64,000 nt of DNA from Bombiscardovia apis (GCF_033095945.1 NZ_AP026800.1:248001-312000), one strand, 5' to 3'. Shown: positions 9,230 through 18,689, counted from the first letter of the stretch. The notes: generated by a model from the letters alone, not told the origin. A program made the numbers and translations.

Positions 9230-9238
9230 AGTTGGTAA

Positions 9239-9267
9239 ACTTCCGCTTTTTGAGACTAAGCGGAAGT
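9239..9267. terminator. Perfect 10-bp hairpin after the Maf-NUDIX gene
   Basis: ACTTCCGCTT and AAGCGGAAGT enclose a 9-base loop 10 bases past the stop codon. No T-run follows on the plus strand. Probably a transcription terminator. Confidence 0.5.
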
Positions 9268-9309
9268 GGGAACCATCTTAGGGAGTAATACCAAATCATC
9301 CCCTAGGAT

Positions 9310-9332
9310 GAGCTCAGCCTTGCCCTGAGCTC
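9310..9332. repeat. Perfect 8-bp inverted repeat before the ABC operon
   Basis: GAGCTCAG, 7-base loop, CTGAGCTC, about 60 bases before the ABC ATPase start. It may be an operator for the exporter or a second terminator hairpin. Confidence 0.4.
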
Positions 9333-9391
9333 GCAGAATCATTCCGCCGCCCGATGCCCTAGCCCCCCTTGCGCTGACTACCTTGGGAGCT

Positions 9392-10294
9392 ATGAACACA
9401 AGAGAAACAGTCGCCGCCCAAACCGGCGCGCCATACGCTTATCAGACCAACCCTACGCCAAGCTCTCAAGCGGTGCTGAGCTGCCAGAACCTCGTAGTGG
9501 ATTACCAAGCTGGGCCTTCCGTTTCCTCGCACTCAGCCGCGCTCAATGCCGGTGCTGCTGCGGGGAGCGTGCATACGTTGGCATTGAGCCACGTGTCTTT
9601 CCAACTGGCTCAGGGCGAATCGGTAGCAGTGATGGGCCCTTCCGGGTCTGGTAAATCTACTCTCTTGCATGCCATGGCCGGCATTATTCGCCCCAATAGT
9701 GGCCAGGTGGTCTATCGCGGCCAAGAGCTGGGCGCTCTGAGCGACGCTGAGCGCACCAAGCTGCGGCGCACCGACTTTGGTTTCGTCTTCCAATCTGGGC
9801 AGTTGCTCCCCGAGCTGCCTGCGGTCGAGAATGTGGCCCTGCCGCTCATGTTGGGAGGTATGGATTACCGGCAGGCGATTCAAGAAGCGATGCAATGGTT
9901 GGACCGCTTTGGTTTGGCGCAGCTTGCTCAGAGCCGGCCGGGGGAGATGTCTGGCGGGCAGATGCAGCGGGTGTCTATTGCTCGCGCGCTCAGCATTGGC
10001 CCCAGCGTAGTTTTTGCAGACGAGCCGACCGGCGCGCTCGACCAAAGAACCGGCCACGAAGTGATGGGCATCCTTACTGGTGCTGCCCGCTCTACCGGTG
10101 CTGCGGTCATCGTTGTAACGCACGACCCGCAAGTGGCTTCCTATTGCTCGCGCACCCTCACCATGCGTGACGGCATGTTTGTAAGCGCAGATTCGGGTAT
10201 GCCCTCTCAGTCAGTAGTTCAGTCAGCGGTCCAGTCGCCGGCTCAGGAACAGCCTCACAATCAGGGCGCACAAACCCAAGGAGGTGCCCGATGA
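9392..10294 (+). CDS. ABC transporter ATP-binding protein (MacB/LolD type)
   Basis: The ATPase subunit of an FtsX-type ABC exporter. It has Walker A GPSGSGKST (about residues 82-90), a Q-loop in FGFVFQSGQLLPELPAVENV, the signature MSGGQMQRVSIARAL, Walker B VVFADEPTGALD and the switch His in VTHDP. About 55 variable residues precede the core, and a Gln/Ser-rich tail ends the protein. I chose ATG at 9392; a TTG three codons earlier is possible, and neither has a good ribosome-binding site. The stop overlaps the start of the permease gene by four bases (ATGA), so the two are translationally coupled. Confidence 0.9.
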   Translation: MNTRETVAAQTGAPYAYQTNPTPSSQAVLSCQNLVVDYQAGPSVSSHSAALNAGAAAGSVHTLALSHVSFQLAQGESVAVMGPSGSGKSTLLHAMAGIIRPNSGQVVYRGQELGALSDAERTKLRRTDFGFVFQSGQLLPELPAVENVALPLMLGGMDYRQAIQEAMQWLDRFGLAQLAQSRPGEMSGGQMQRVSIARALSIGPSVVFADEPTGALDQRTGHEVMGILTGAARSTGAAVIVVTHDPQVASYCSRTLTMRDGMFVSADSGMPSQSVVQSAVQSPAQEQPHNQGAQTQGGAR

Positions 10295-11709
10295 GCACGG
10301 TCCAACTCTGGCGGATGCTCAACCGTCGCGGATCCTCGACCTCTTCCCACACCACTGCGCTAGCTGTGATTGCGTTCGGAGCGGCCACGGCCATTTTTCT
10401 CACCATCTTGGGCGGAGTCCACGGCTTCGTTTGGCGGGCTTCTCCCGATCATTCCTTCGCCTGCCTCTTCAATGCTTGCGCTCCCGAGGGTTCGCAAATC
10501 AGCTTGGAGACCACTTTTAACAACGCTTACGTGGCCCTCGCCTTCTTCGCCTGCCTCCTGCTTCTGGTGCCCTTCGCCAGTCTCGCAGGTTCAGCTGCCC
10601 GCCTGTGCGCCGCCCGCCGGGATGAGCGTTTGGCGGCCCTACGGCTCGCAGGTGCCACCACTGCCCAAGTGGTCCGCCTGACTGCTTTCGACACCGCCAT
10701 CCAAGCCCTGGCCGGTGCCCTCGCAGGAATCTTGGGCTACTTGGCCTTGGTGCCCGCCATTATGCTCCTCAACTTTCAAGGCCGCCACTTTAGCTTCTCG
10801 GAACTCTGGGTAGGTCTGTCAACCTTGGCGCTCACAGCCCTCGGTGTCGCTCTCTTGGCCCTGCTAGCCTCGCTTTCGGCCCTGCGCAAGGTTGCGATTA
10901 CGCCTCTGGGAGTCTCATCGCGCATCTCAACAAAGCAGCCCGGTGTCTGGCGGCTCTTCCTAGTGGTTGGTACGTTTGCGCTCGCCTTGATGTCTTTCCG
11001 TTCATCGTTGTTAGAAAATCTTGGACAGGTCATCGCGACTGTCTTCATCGTTGGAATCTTCATGCTGTGTTACGCCTTGTTGAATCTGTTGGGGCCTTGG
11101 GTCATTTCTGCCAGCGCTCGCCGCAAGGTTCGCCGTCCGCGCAGTGTCGCCAGCTTAATTGCCATGCGCCGCGTGCTCGACAATCCCAAACGGGCTTGGC
11201 GCAACGTCTCCGGCATTGCCCTGGCCGTGTTCATTGCAGGTATCACTTCGGTCACTGCTTACGCTTCGGCTCCGGTCACCGCGGGCAGCACTCCCGAGGA
11301 GATTGCCTCTATCCAATACGGGCACGATATTGGCACTGGTGGCCTCTTAACCTTGGCGTTCGCCGCCGTGCTCGCTGCCGTTTCCTGCGGCATTATGCAG
11401 GCTGGTAACGTCTACGATCAGGAGGGTGAATACCGCGCTTTGGCTCTAGAAGGTATGGATACGAAGACTTTGAACCGGGCGCGTTTTATCGAAGTGCTCT
11501 CGCCCTTGATCGTGGTTGTGGTGGTTTCTGCCCTCTGCTCGGCCCTGCTGATGATGCCGTTCGTCTCGCAAGCCATGACCCAGCCCGAGACCATGCTCTC
11601 TTTCGCAGGGGGAATTGCCCTGTGCTTTGGCCTAGTGTCCATAGGCGCTTTCGCCTCTAATCGGGTGGCTGCCAGCCTCAACTTGCTCAACTATCGAGCC
11701 GACGATTAA
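10291..11709 (+). CDS. FtsX-like ABC transporter permease
   Basis: A 472-residue membrane protein and partner of the upstream ATPase. Two FtsX-type halves are visible: TM1 after residue 22, then three TMs including YVALAFFACLLLLVPFASLAG, and a second group after residue 310 with LLTLAFAAVLAAVSCGI, VVVVVSALCSALLM and LCFGLVSIGAFA. A GGAGGT site lies just before the ATG. Substrate unknown. In Bifidobacteriaceae such pairs are often linked to export of lipids, peptides or antimicrobials; nothing here narrows this down. Confidence 0.85.
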   Translation: MSTVQLWRMLNRRGSSTSSHTTALAVIAFGAATAIFLTILGGVHGFVWRASPDHSFACLFNACAPEGSQISLETTFNNAYVALAFFACLLLLVPFASLAGSAARLCAARRDERLAALRLAGATTAQVVRLTAFDTAIQALAGALAGILGYLALVPAIMLLNFQGRHFSFSELWVGLSTLALTALGVALLALLASLSALRKVAITPLGVSSRISTKQPGVWRLFLVVGTFALALMSFRSSLLENLGQVIATVFIVGIFMLCYALLNLLGPWVISASARRKVRRPRSVASLIAMRRVLDNPKRAWRNVSGIALAVFIAGITSVTAYASAPVTAGSTPEEIASIQYGHDIGTGGLLTLAFAAVLAAVSCGIMQAGNVYDQEGEYRALALEGMDTKTLNRARFIEVLSPLIVVVVVSALCSALLMMPFVSQAMTQPETMLSFAGGIALCFGLVSIGAFASNRVAASLNLLNYRADD

Positions 11710-11764
11710 AACTCTGCTGTGGGTTGCTTGCCCCTCCGATTGCCCTACGAGAGCCCTGTATTCC

Positions 11765-12709
11765 TTACGAGAGTAAGGCTGCGATAAGGGCAATCGTGAT
11801 GGGGGAGGTGAGGGTGGAGAGAAGGATTCCATCTCTGGCGAAGGTCATACCGACTTCGTAGCGGGCCGCGTAGTTGTAAACGTTCTGACCGGTGGGAAGC
11901 GCTGCCAGAACCACGCAGCCGTAGAGCTCCGGTCCGCGGAATCCCATGAGGAAGTAGGAGAGCAAGAAGGCGGCGATGGGCATGATGACATTTTTGAGCG
12001 TGACTACGGTGATGATTGCCGGCCGGTCGGTCTTCTCGCGCATGGGTTTGCTGCCGTGTAAGGACATTCCGAAAGCCATTAAAATCATCGGAACTGCGGA
12101 GGCGCCGATCATGTCGAGGGGCTTAAACATAAAGTCGGGCATGATGAAGTGACCGGCGCGGGCGGAGAGCGCAGAGACGGCGATGCCTGCCAGAGAGCCA
12201 ATCAGAAGCGGCTGTTTCAGAGGCTGCTTGGCTATATTTTTGAGCGAAACTTGGCCCGAAGTCGTCGCGTCTAACGTGATTAAGCCCAGCGGGGTGAAGA
12301 GCACCTGCTGCATGAGGAGAATGGGGGCTACTAAGCTCGGATTGCCTAAAATGTATGTGGCAACGGGCAGGCCGATGTTGTTGGAGTTTAAGTAGAGTGA
12401 ATTTAAAACGCCGATGGTGGCATCTGCTGCGCGCATGTGGAAAAAGCAGGCGTTGAGAGCGATGAAAATGAGGCCCACTACTGCCGCCGAAAGGAAGGCC
12501 ACAACAATGCTGGGGTGAACGATAACGCCTAGGTTTTCTTTGGCCAAAATTGCGAACATGAGGCAGGGCGAGGAAACGAAGAAAGAGTACTTATTGAGCA
12601 CCATCTGAGTCGTCGGGCCGCCCACGCGGAAGCGCGCCGCCACATAGCCCACCGCGATGACCACGCCAATAATAAAGAACCCCTCCATGGCGCTCAAAAG
12701 CCCGGCCAT
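11765..12709 (-). CDS. AEC family (auxin efflux carrier-like) transporter
   Basis: A polytopic membrane protein of 314 residues in the AEC fold (PF03547 type), a secondary carrier often for organic acids such as malate. About ten hydrophobic stretches are present, such as FFIIGVVIAVGYVAARF, VVAFLSAAVVGLIFIALNA and LIGSLAGIAVSALSA. The motif NSLYLNSNNIGLPV matches the conserved Asn-Gly-x-Pro segment of the family. I start at ATG 12709 (MAGLLSAMEG), preceded by AAGGGG. An upstream in-frame extension rich in Gly and Trp is unlikely to be translated. Convergent with the ABC operon. Confidence 0.85.
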   Translation of the reverse strand: MAGLLSAMEGFFIIGVVIAVGYVAARFRVGGPTTQMVLNKYSFFVSSPCLMFAILAKENLGVIVHPSIVVAFLSAAVVGLIFIALNACFFHMRAADATIGVLNSLYLNSNNIGLPVATYILGNPSLVAPILLMQQVLFTPLGLITLDATTSGQVSLKNIAKQPLKQPLLIGSLAGIAVSALSARAGHFIMPDFMFKPLDMIGASAVPMILMAFGMSLHGSKPMREKTDRPAIITVVTLKNVIMPIAAFLLSYFLMGFRGPELYGCVVLAALPTGQNVYNYAARYEVGMTFARDGILLSTLTSPITIALIAALLS

Positions 12710-12913
12710 TCCAACCCCTTCCCTTAGCTCAACCCCTCCATCATGCCACGCCCAGCCCCCACCGCCCCCGCTCATCCCACCATGTGGAAGCCCAAGGCGT
12801 GTTATCCACATTTTTCACGTTCGACCACATTGCCCCCACAGCTTTCCCTCGACTCCCCAGCATTGCTAGCTTCGAAAGTACGCGACGTATAGGCATCAAT
12901 ATAAGGGGTTGTT

Positions 12914-13114
12914 ATGGGCGCAAAACAAATAAAAGAATTGAAACGAGAGCGGCTATGCGAGAACCGATTTACGCAGCTATTGGCGTTTGTGTTGCTTGGA
13001 GGTAAGAGATTGCGAAGGGAGTTGCAATACCACCTAGCATTTCGTTCAATAGGGATAGAATTAAATAATCTACAGCTATTGACTATCACAGTCAATGCAG
13101 ATAGGCTTTACTGA
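12914..13114 (+). CDS. Possible small basic protein upstream of hicA-like gene
   Basis: A 66-residue basic frame (MGAKQIKELKRERL and onward) has an AAGGGG site 6 bases upstream and ends in TGATG, where the stop overlaps the start of the HicA-like gene, just as that gene overlaps the next one. I know no family for it. Against it: its last 12 codons cover a palindrome that looks like the operator of the toxin-antitoxin operon. It could instead be leader DNA that happens to be open. Confidence 0.25.
   Translation: MGAKQIKELKRERLCENRFTQLLAFVLLGGKRLRRELQYHLAFRSIGIELNNLQLLTITVNADRLY
13078..13096 (+). promoter_or_regulatory. Palindromic operator candidate for the HicAB-like operon
   Basis: ATTGACT-N5-AGTCAAT is a perfect 7-bp palindrome 18 bases before the toxin ATG. 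HicB antitoxins with a C-terminal HTH repress their own operon by binding such sites. Inferred from position. Confidence 0.5.
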
Positions 13115-13308
13115 TGAGGCGCAAGAGGCTTGAGAAAAGAATCGCTCAAATCGCTCGCGCGAACGGGCTTACCACACAGTGGGAAGAAGGAGCTAATCAC
13201 AGCAAGGTTACTGTTGGCAAAGCGCTAGCAATGGTGCCTAGGCACCGAGAGATTAACGAGCACACTGCTCAAGGAATAATCCGCTATATAGAGAGGAATT
13301 GCAAGTGA
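13114..13308 (+). CDS. hicA: HicA-like mRNA interferase toxin
   Basis: A 64-residue protein of the HicA size. It has an N-terminal basic helix, GANHSKVTVGK with the conserved His (H29) in the position of the HicA GSHH motif, and VPRHREINEHTAQGIIRYIE, which matches the VPxHxxLxxGTLxxIL region. HicA toxins cleave mRNA with a double-stranded-RNA-binding-like fold; activity is inferred. The stop codon overlaps the next ATG (TGATG), so toxin and antitoxin are coupled, toxin first as usual for hicAB. Confidence 0.75.
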   Translation: MRRKRLEKRIAQIARANGLTTQWEEGANHSKVTVGKALAMVPRHREINEHTAQGIIRYIERNCK

Positions 13309-13673
13309 TGGATGTAACGGCACGGTGCGAGCGTCATGACGGTTGGTGGGCCATTGAAGTAGACGAGATTCCTGGACTGTTTACTCAGACTCGACGGCTT
13401 GATCAGGTTGAGGATATGGTGCGCGATGCTGCTTCGCTAATGGGTAAGGAAATCGAGGAAGTTCGCGTGCTGCCGGTTATGGATAAAGAAACTATGCAAG
13501 CTGTGGAAGAGATGTTACAGGTGCGTACTGAAGCTCGCATTATTCAGGAGCGAGCCTCAAAAGTGTCTCGAAAAGTTGTCTCTCTACTGCGTAGGGAAGG
13601 ACTTACTGTACGCGATGTGGCGCAAGTCACGGGCATCAGTTCTCAACGAGTGAGTGCTTTACAAAGGTCCTAG
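13308..13673 (+). CDS. hicB: HicB-like antitoxin with C-terminal HTH
   Basis: The N-terminal part (about 1-55) fits the HicB partial RNase H fold: ARCERHDGWWAIEVDEIPGL, then TQTRRLDQVEDMVRDAASLM. The C-terminal part (about 75-121) contains a helix-turn-helix, LTVRDVAQVTGISSQRVSAL. It would neutralise the adjacent toxin and autoregulate through the palindrome at 13078-13096. I use ATG 13308, overlapping the toxin stop; in-frame TTG 13299 and GTG 13305 are alternatives. Confidence 0.75.
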   Translation: MDVTARCERHDGWWAIEVDEIPGLFTQTRRLDQVEDMVRDAASLMGKEIEEVRVLPVMDKETMQAVEEMLQVRTEARIIQERASKVSRKVVSLLRREGLTVRDVAQVTGISSQRVSALQRS

Positions 13674-13714
13674 GCGGTGGTGATTTGCCAATACTGTTCT
13701 CTTCCTTAACCAAT

Positions 13715-13761
13715 AGTATACTGGTGATTAAGTAATTTTGTTTGTAGTATTCTAGTGATTA
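13715..13761 (+). promoter_or_regulatory. Direct-repeat operator candidate for the HipBA-like operon
   Basis: Two 16-base repeats, AGTATACTGGTGATTA (13715-13730) and AGTATTCTAGTGATTA (13746-13761), match at 14 of 16 positions and are 31 bases apart, three helical turns. They sit 36-82 bases before the antitoxin ATG and overlap TATACT, a possible -10 element. This is what an autoregulatory operator for the downstream HTH protein would look like. Confidence 0.6.
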
Positions 13762-13796
13762 CGGATTGATGGTTGGCTCGTAGGAGGTGGGAAGAG

Positions 13797-14096
13797 ATGA
13801 AATATGTGCCTACTGCGGTGAAGCGGGATTTGCGCGTCTTGGGGGAGCAGCTCACTACGCAGCGCAAACTCTTGGGCCTGACCGTCGACGACGTGGCTAA
13901 GCGGGCACGCGTGAGCCCCACAACCGTCCACAACTTAGAACACGGCAAGGCAGTACGCACCGACTCCCTACTCTCCGTAGCCCGCATCTTGCACATGGCC
14001 GACGCTATGGTCGCCGCCGCGGACCCCCTCCAAACCGACCTAGGCCGCCTCCGAGCCAACCAGCAGCTTCCCCAGCGCGTGAGGAAGCAAGTATGA
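13797..14096 (+). CDS. hipB: HipB-like XRE-family antitoxin
   Basis: A 99-residue XRE-type DNA-binding protein: LGEQLTTQRKLLGLTVDDVA followed by KRARVSPTTVHNLEHGKAVR, a standard HTH_3 domain at about residues 15-70. The start at ATG 13797 follows AGGAGGTGG by about 7 bases. It overlaps the kinase gene by four bases (ATGA). The role is to bind and neutralise the HipA-like kinase and repress the operon. Confidence 0.82.
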   Translation: MKYVPTAVKRDLRVLGEQLTTQRKLLGLTVDDVAKRARVSPTTVHNLEHGKAVRTDSLLSVARILHMADAMVAAADPLQTDLGRLRANQQLPQRVRKQV

Positions 14097-15322
14097 GTCT
14101 GCCTGACCAAATAGAGGTGCGTACCACCCTAGGCAACGGTAGCGAAGTCCTTGCTGGCGAGCTCTACATCAACAGAACCGGTCTCTCCTTCCAGTACGCT
14201 GCCTCCTATATCAACAATCCGCTGTCATACGAGCTGGCACCTGCCATTCCCCTCACGCTTGGCGTATATCCCCTGCAAGAGCTGGGTCCGTTTTCTGATG
14301 CTGCGCCGGACCGCTGGGGGCGAAAGCTCTTGCAACGCTCCCTAGGTCGCTCCCGTCTAAGCGAGATTGAATACTTGCTTGGTGTTAATGATCTCACCCG
14401 TCAGGGCGCTTACCGATTCTTCTTGGATGGTGAACCCCTATCTGGCAGCGATGGTGTACCCGTGCTCACCGATTTACCAGGCCTGCTCAACACTGCCGAC
14501 GCAGTTGAAGAAGGGGTAGAGGTGAGTGAAACAGCTTTGCGACGCCTTTATCGTGCTACCGGCTCTTTGGGAGGCGCTCGCCCCAAAGCAAGTGTTCGCG
14601 ACGGCGGCAACCTCTGGCTAGCTAAGTTCCCTAAACCGTTAGGCGACCGCTGGGATGTTATTGGTTGGGAGGCTGTGACCCTTGAGCTGGCCCAGAAAGC
14701 GGGCATAAGCGTTCCCCAGCATCGTGTACTGAGCATTGCAGACGAGGCGGGTCGCAAGCGAACTATTTTGCTTACGCAGCGTTTTGACCGCTCGTCAAGT
14801 GAGCAAAGCAACCAGCTTCAGCGCATTCCCTACATTTCTGCAATGACTGCGCTCGATGCTTCGGACGGGCAGGGTGGCGACTGGCTAGACTTCGCAGATT
14901 TTGCTGCCAGCATTGGTGCTGACACTCGCCAGCTCTGGCTTCGAGCAGCGTTCGGCTCGGTCATCGGCAACTTAGACGATCACTTGCGCAACCATGGTTT
15001 CTTACGCATTGGCAAGAGTTGGCAGCTAGCTCCGGCCTTCGACCTCAATCCAGAACCTTACGAAGGCAGCAAGGCAGAGGTACATCAGCTTTCCCTCTTT
15101 GGAAATCCCAGCCCTAGCCTAGCTTCGTTCATGCAAGCCGAGGCCCTATCTCTCTTCCAAGTGACCGCAGACCAAGCAGCCCAATACCTTGCGCAAATAC
15201 GCGCTGCGCTCGCCCAAGTTACGCCCTTAGCTCATGTGCATCGCTTAGATGCCGCTTCCCAAGAGATTATGGCTTCTCGCTGGCAATTGGCACAGGAGCA
15301 GATTGATTCTTTGATGAATTAA
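14093..15322 (+). CDS. hipA: HipA-like serine/threonine kinase toxin
   Basis: A 409-residue HipA-family kinase. An N-terminal subdomain 1 (about 1-110) contains FSDAAPDRWGRKLL. The glycine loop GSLGGARPKAS is at 157-167, the nucleotide lysine in LWLAKFP is K178, the catalytic NLDDHLRN motif is at 293-300, and the DFG-equivalent APAFDLNP has D317. E. coli HipA phosphorylates glutamyl-tRNA synthetase and induces persistence; whether this one shares the target is unknown. All kinase landmarks are intact. Convergent with the RCC1 surface gene, only 18 bases apart. Confidence 0.87.
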   Translation: MSLPDQIEVRTTLGNGSEVLAGELYINRTGLSFQYAASYINNPLSYELAPAIPLTLGVYPLQELGPFSDAAPDRWGRKLLQRSLGRSRLSEIEYLLGVNDLTRQGAYRFFLDGEPLSGSDGVPVLTDLPGLLNTADAVEEGVEVSETALRRLYRATGSLGGARPKASVRDGGNLWLAKFPKPLGDRWDVIGWEAVTLELAQKAGISVPQHRVLSIADEAGRKRTILLTQRFDRSSSEQSNQLQRIPYISAMTALDASDGQGGDWLDFADFAASIGADTRQLWLRAAFGSVIGNLDDHLRNHGFLRIGKSWQLAPAFDLNPEPYEGSKAEVHQLSLFGNPSPSLASFMQAEALSLFQVTADQAAQYLAQIRAALAQVTPLAHVHRLDAASQEIMASRWQLAQEQIDSLMN

Positions 15323-15340
15323 AATATCGTAAAACATTTA

Positions 15341-18300
15341 TTATACTCGTTCCGGCTCTTGCGGTACTTTCGAATCTAAAGACGACTTACTTTTGCGCTG
15401 CCGGGCAAGCTGATAGCCTGCGTATACAAGCGCTGCAAGTAGAGTAAGGCAGAGCATGCTGCCACCGGTGAGGCGTTGCAGCGGTATTGCTCCTGCAATG
15501 GGCAGTAAGAATTCGTAGGTGTAGGGCAAAGGGTAGTCATCTTGGGCTTGACTTCCCAGTATCCAGTGAATATTGGCAGTTACGAGCTGTGCTTCGTGGG
15601 CGGGGGCCTTTACTATCCATACGCCTTTTGCGGCATTCCAAACTGGCGCGGGCGTGGCCTCTGTCTGGTCAAACTTAACGCCGGTAACTACGAGTTTTTG
15701 CAATCCAACTTGGACTGGTTCGTGCTGGTCCGCTGTCGTATCGGGCGGATTACCGGCACCATTGCTGCCTGAGCCGAGCTGGCCGTATCCGTTCCCGCCC
15801 CATGTGTATGCGTGGCCGTCGCTACCGATGGCTGTAGACTGTGTGCTTCCTGCGCTGATTTGGTTCAAACGAACTCCTGTTGGAAGCGTTCCTTGCTGTA
15901 CCTTCACCGGCGTGGAGCGGTTGCTGCCGCTCGTATTATCTCCGAGCTGGCCGTTGTCATTGCTGCCCCATGTGTAAGCGTCTCCGTTGGAGTCAATTAC
16001 TAAGGAATGCTTGTCGCCCGCGCTTATGTGGGTAAAACTGACGCCGGATGGTATAACTCCAGGATTCACCTGAGTCGGCGCATTCTTGCCCACGGTCGTT
16101 CCGTCGCCCAGCTGGCTCGATTGGTTGTCGCCCCAAGCGTACAGGTTATTGTTGTTATCTACGGCCAAAGAATAGCGGCCGCCCGCACTGATTTGCGTAA
16201 AGTGAGCTCCGGCGGGGAGTGCACCCGACTGGGTCTTAACCGGTGACTTTTCTAGACTTGAATTAGTGCCGATGCCGAGCTGCCCTTCGACATTACGGCC
16301 CCAGGCGTAAGTGTTGTTATCCTTCCCGATGGCCAAGGAGTGGTTGTCGCCAGCACTAATACTAGTAAAGGTCACGCCGTCGATTTGTGGCCCTAATTGA
16401 ACTTGAACTGGCAGCCTTCGGTTAATCTGCGTGCCGTCGCCGAGTTGCCCCTCTGCATTTTGACCCCATGTGTATATCCTGTTGGTATTGGCAAGGGCTA
16501 AAACATGGCTATCTCCGACGCTGACTTGCGTGTATCGTTTGCCGACTGGTAAGACACCTTGTGCGATACGTCTTGGTGTGGGTTGGTTAGTCAGAGTGCC
16601 ATTGCCCAGTTGCCCTGCGGAGTTTCTGCCCCAAGTGTAGATGTTGCCGTCGGAGCCGAGTGCAGCTGAGAATTCGCTGCCCGCACTCACCTGTAAGAAA
16701 TGCACATTTGCTGGAGCAAGCACTCGTACTGGCAGATTTTGGTTACTCGAACTATCGTCGCCGAGTTGGCCATATTCGTTCGACCCCCATGCGTAGGTGT
16801 TGCCGTCGGAGCCGATGGCAAGGGTATGCTTACTGCCGCTACTAATCCGACTGAAACTGATGCCCTGCGGGGCAAGAGGCGGAGTAATAGCTACGGTATT
16901 ACCTCCTGTAGTTGGTCCACGGTCGGGGTCAAGAGTGAACTTCCACTCCTCCCATTTTGCCGTTAGAGTCATAGATGAACTGACAGTATCGTTGAAATCC
17001 CAAGGTTTTCCGTCAGTTGTAAACCAGCCATCGAACCAATGATGAGACCACGTAGGCATCGGATTAGGCCAAGTAATAGTTTCGTCATTGCTCGATAGGG
17101 GGTGTTGATCGGCTGGGGCGGTGCCGGGAGCGCCTGCCATATCAAAATGAACTGTGTAAGAAGTTCTATATGTATATTTGAGAGTAGCCCTAGTTTGAGG
17201 TGCGCCGTTCAGTGTCCAATCTACATAGACGTTCACGGTACCGGCAGGATGCCCGGGTGCAATTACGTACCACAAGTCTTCAGCAGTATCGTGCCGGGGA
17301 GTGCCGGTAGCGAGTGCGTCAAAGCGTACAGCAGTGACGACAATATTCGGCTTTGCTACTGGTACAGGGGTGGTGCGCCATGTTGTTGTGCCGTCGCCGA
17401 GCTGCCCGTATTGGTTGGGGCCCCATGAGTAGACTTTGCCTTCCGCGGTAAGGCCTTTGGAGTGGATCCATCCTGCGCTTACATCTGCGAACTCTACACC
17501 GGCCGGAGATGCTACCAGAGTGGGCCTATACCTGTCTGTAGTGGTGCCGTCTCCTAGAATACCGGCGCTTGAATATTGGTTGTCATAGCTGCTATTTGAA
17601 CCCCAAGCGTATGCTTTGCCGTTGTTGCCCAATGCAAGAGCGAAGTATGATCCGGCGCTGATGCGGGTGAATGGTACAGGTGTGGAGACTTGCTGGGGAG
17701 TGGAACGATTTGTAGTGGTGCCGTTGCCCAGCTGACCCACATTGTTGAATCCCCAAGTATACAGATTCCCGAGTTGATCGAGAGCGAGAGAGTAGCCTTC
17801 AATGAAATTACCACCTGCATATCCCCAATCAGCCTGGCCTCCAGCGCTGACACTGGTAAATTGAGTTGGAGTGTTAAAAGGAGTGGGTGAAGGATTATTC
17901 GTTGTACTGCCGTCTCCAAGCTGGCCGTAATTGTTCCACCCCCATGAGTAAGTCCTACTGTCGGTGCCAATAGCTAAGCAGTGTTCGCCGCTACAACTAA
18001 GACTAGTGAATTTAACCGGATTATTCAGCGGCGTGGGGCTTGGATACCAATTGTAATCTCCGACTCCTAGCTGTCCCCATCTGTTGTTTCCCCATGCATA
18101 AACGTTGCCTTCGCTGTCAAGAGCGTATGAGGAGGTGCAATAACCACTGGCTATGATGCTAACAAATCGGACACCAGCTGGTGCAGACAGGTTTACGAGT
18201 TGCGGAGTTGAGCTGTCTATAGTGCTGCCGTTGCCCAACTGACCTTGAGTATTCTTACCCCATGCGTAGATGCGGTTATCGCTGCCGATGGCGAGATTGT

Positions 18301-18689
18301 GGTACCAGCCCGCGCTTACTTCGGTGAATCTTACCCCTGCTGGTGTTTTAACCTTTACGGGGAGCACTGATCCTACGATTGGCGTATCTGAACCCAATAA
18401 GGTGGGATCGTTCGAACCCCACGCCCAAGTATTATCGTCATCTCCGATGGCAAGAATATGAGTACTGCCGGAGCTTATTTTCTTAAATTTGATACTGGTT
18501 TGGAAAGGTGGTTTGATGGCGACTTCGTTGCCGCCAGCGACTGGGCCGTGATCTGGATCAAGAGAAAAGCCTAAATCTGCGGAATCAGCGTGGGCGAGTA
18601 TGGGGCGCGCTAAACTAGCGGACCCCCCCCCCCAAGACAGTCAAGGACATGAGTACTAAGAGTGTACTCACAGTGCGTACCTTACGCAT
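15341..18689 (-). pseudogene. RCC1/InlB surface protein, frame broken by poly-G tract (putative phase-OFF)
   Basis: A start ATG at 18689 follows GGAGGGG and opens a signal peptide, MRKVRTVSTLLVLMSLTVL. It runs into 11 consecutive G (plus-strand C, 18623-18633) and stops six codons later at TAG. Removing one G (10 G) continues as GGGSASLARPILAHADSADL straight into the long downstream frame, which is open to 15341. The full protein then has a signal peptide, seven RCC1 repeats, one InlB B-repeat, seven RCC1 repeats, and LPIAGAIP plus a TM helix and basic tail, an LPxAG-type sortase-like end. Each propeller is flanked by IPT/TIG halves. With 10 G it would encode about 1115 residues. Either phase variation or a homopolymer sequencing error. 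Confidence 0.85.
18623..18633 (-). repeat. Poly-G(11) tract in signal-peptide coding region
   Basis: A homopolymer of 11 C on the plus strand (G on the coding strand) between codons for MSLTVL and the signal-peptide cleavage region. 10 or 13 G would put the surface protein in frame. 11 G (as here) gives a TAG within six codons, and 12 G also stops quickly (GTT TAG). This is the layout of a slipped-strand contingency locus. Confidence 0.9.

Noticed and set aside
9533..10132. Long minus-strand frame opposite the ABC ATPase
   Set aside because: The opposite strand has intact Walker and signature motifs in the correct frame. GC-rich genes often have open antisense frames.
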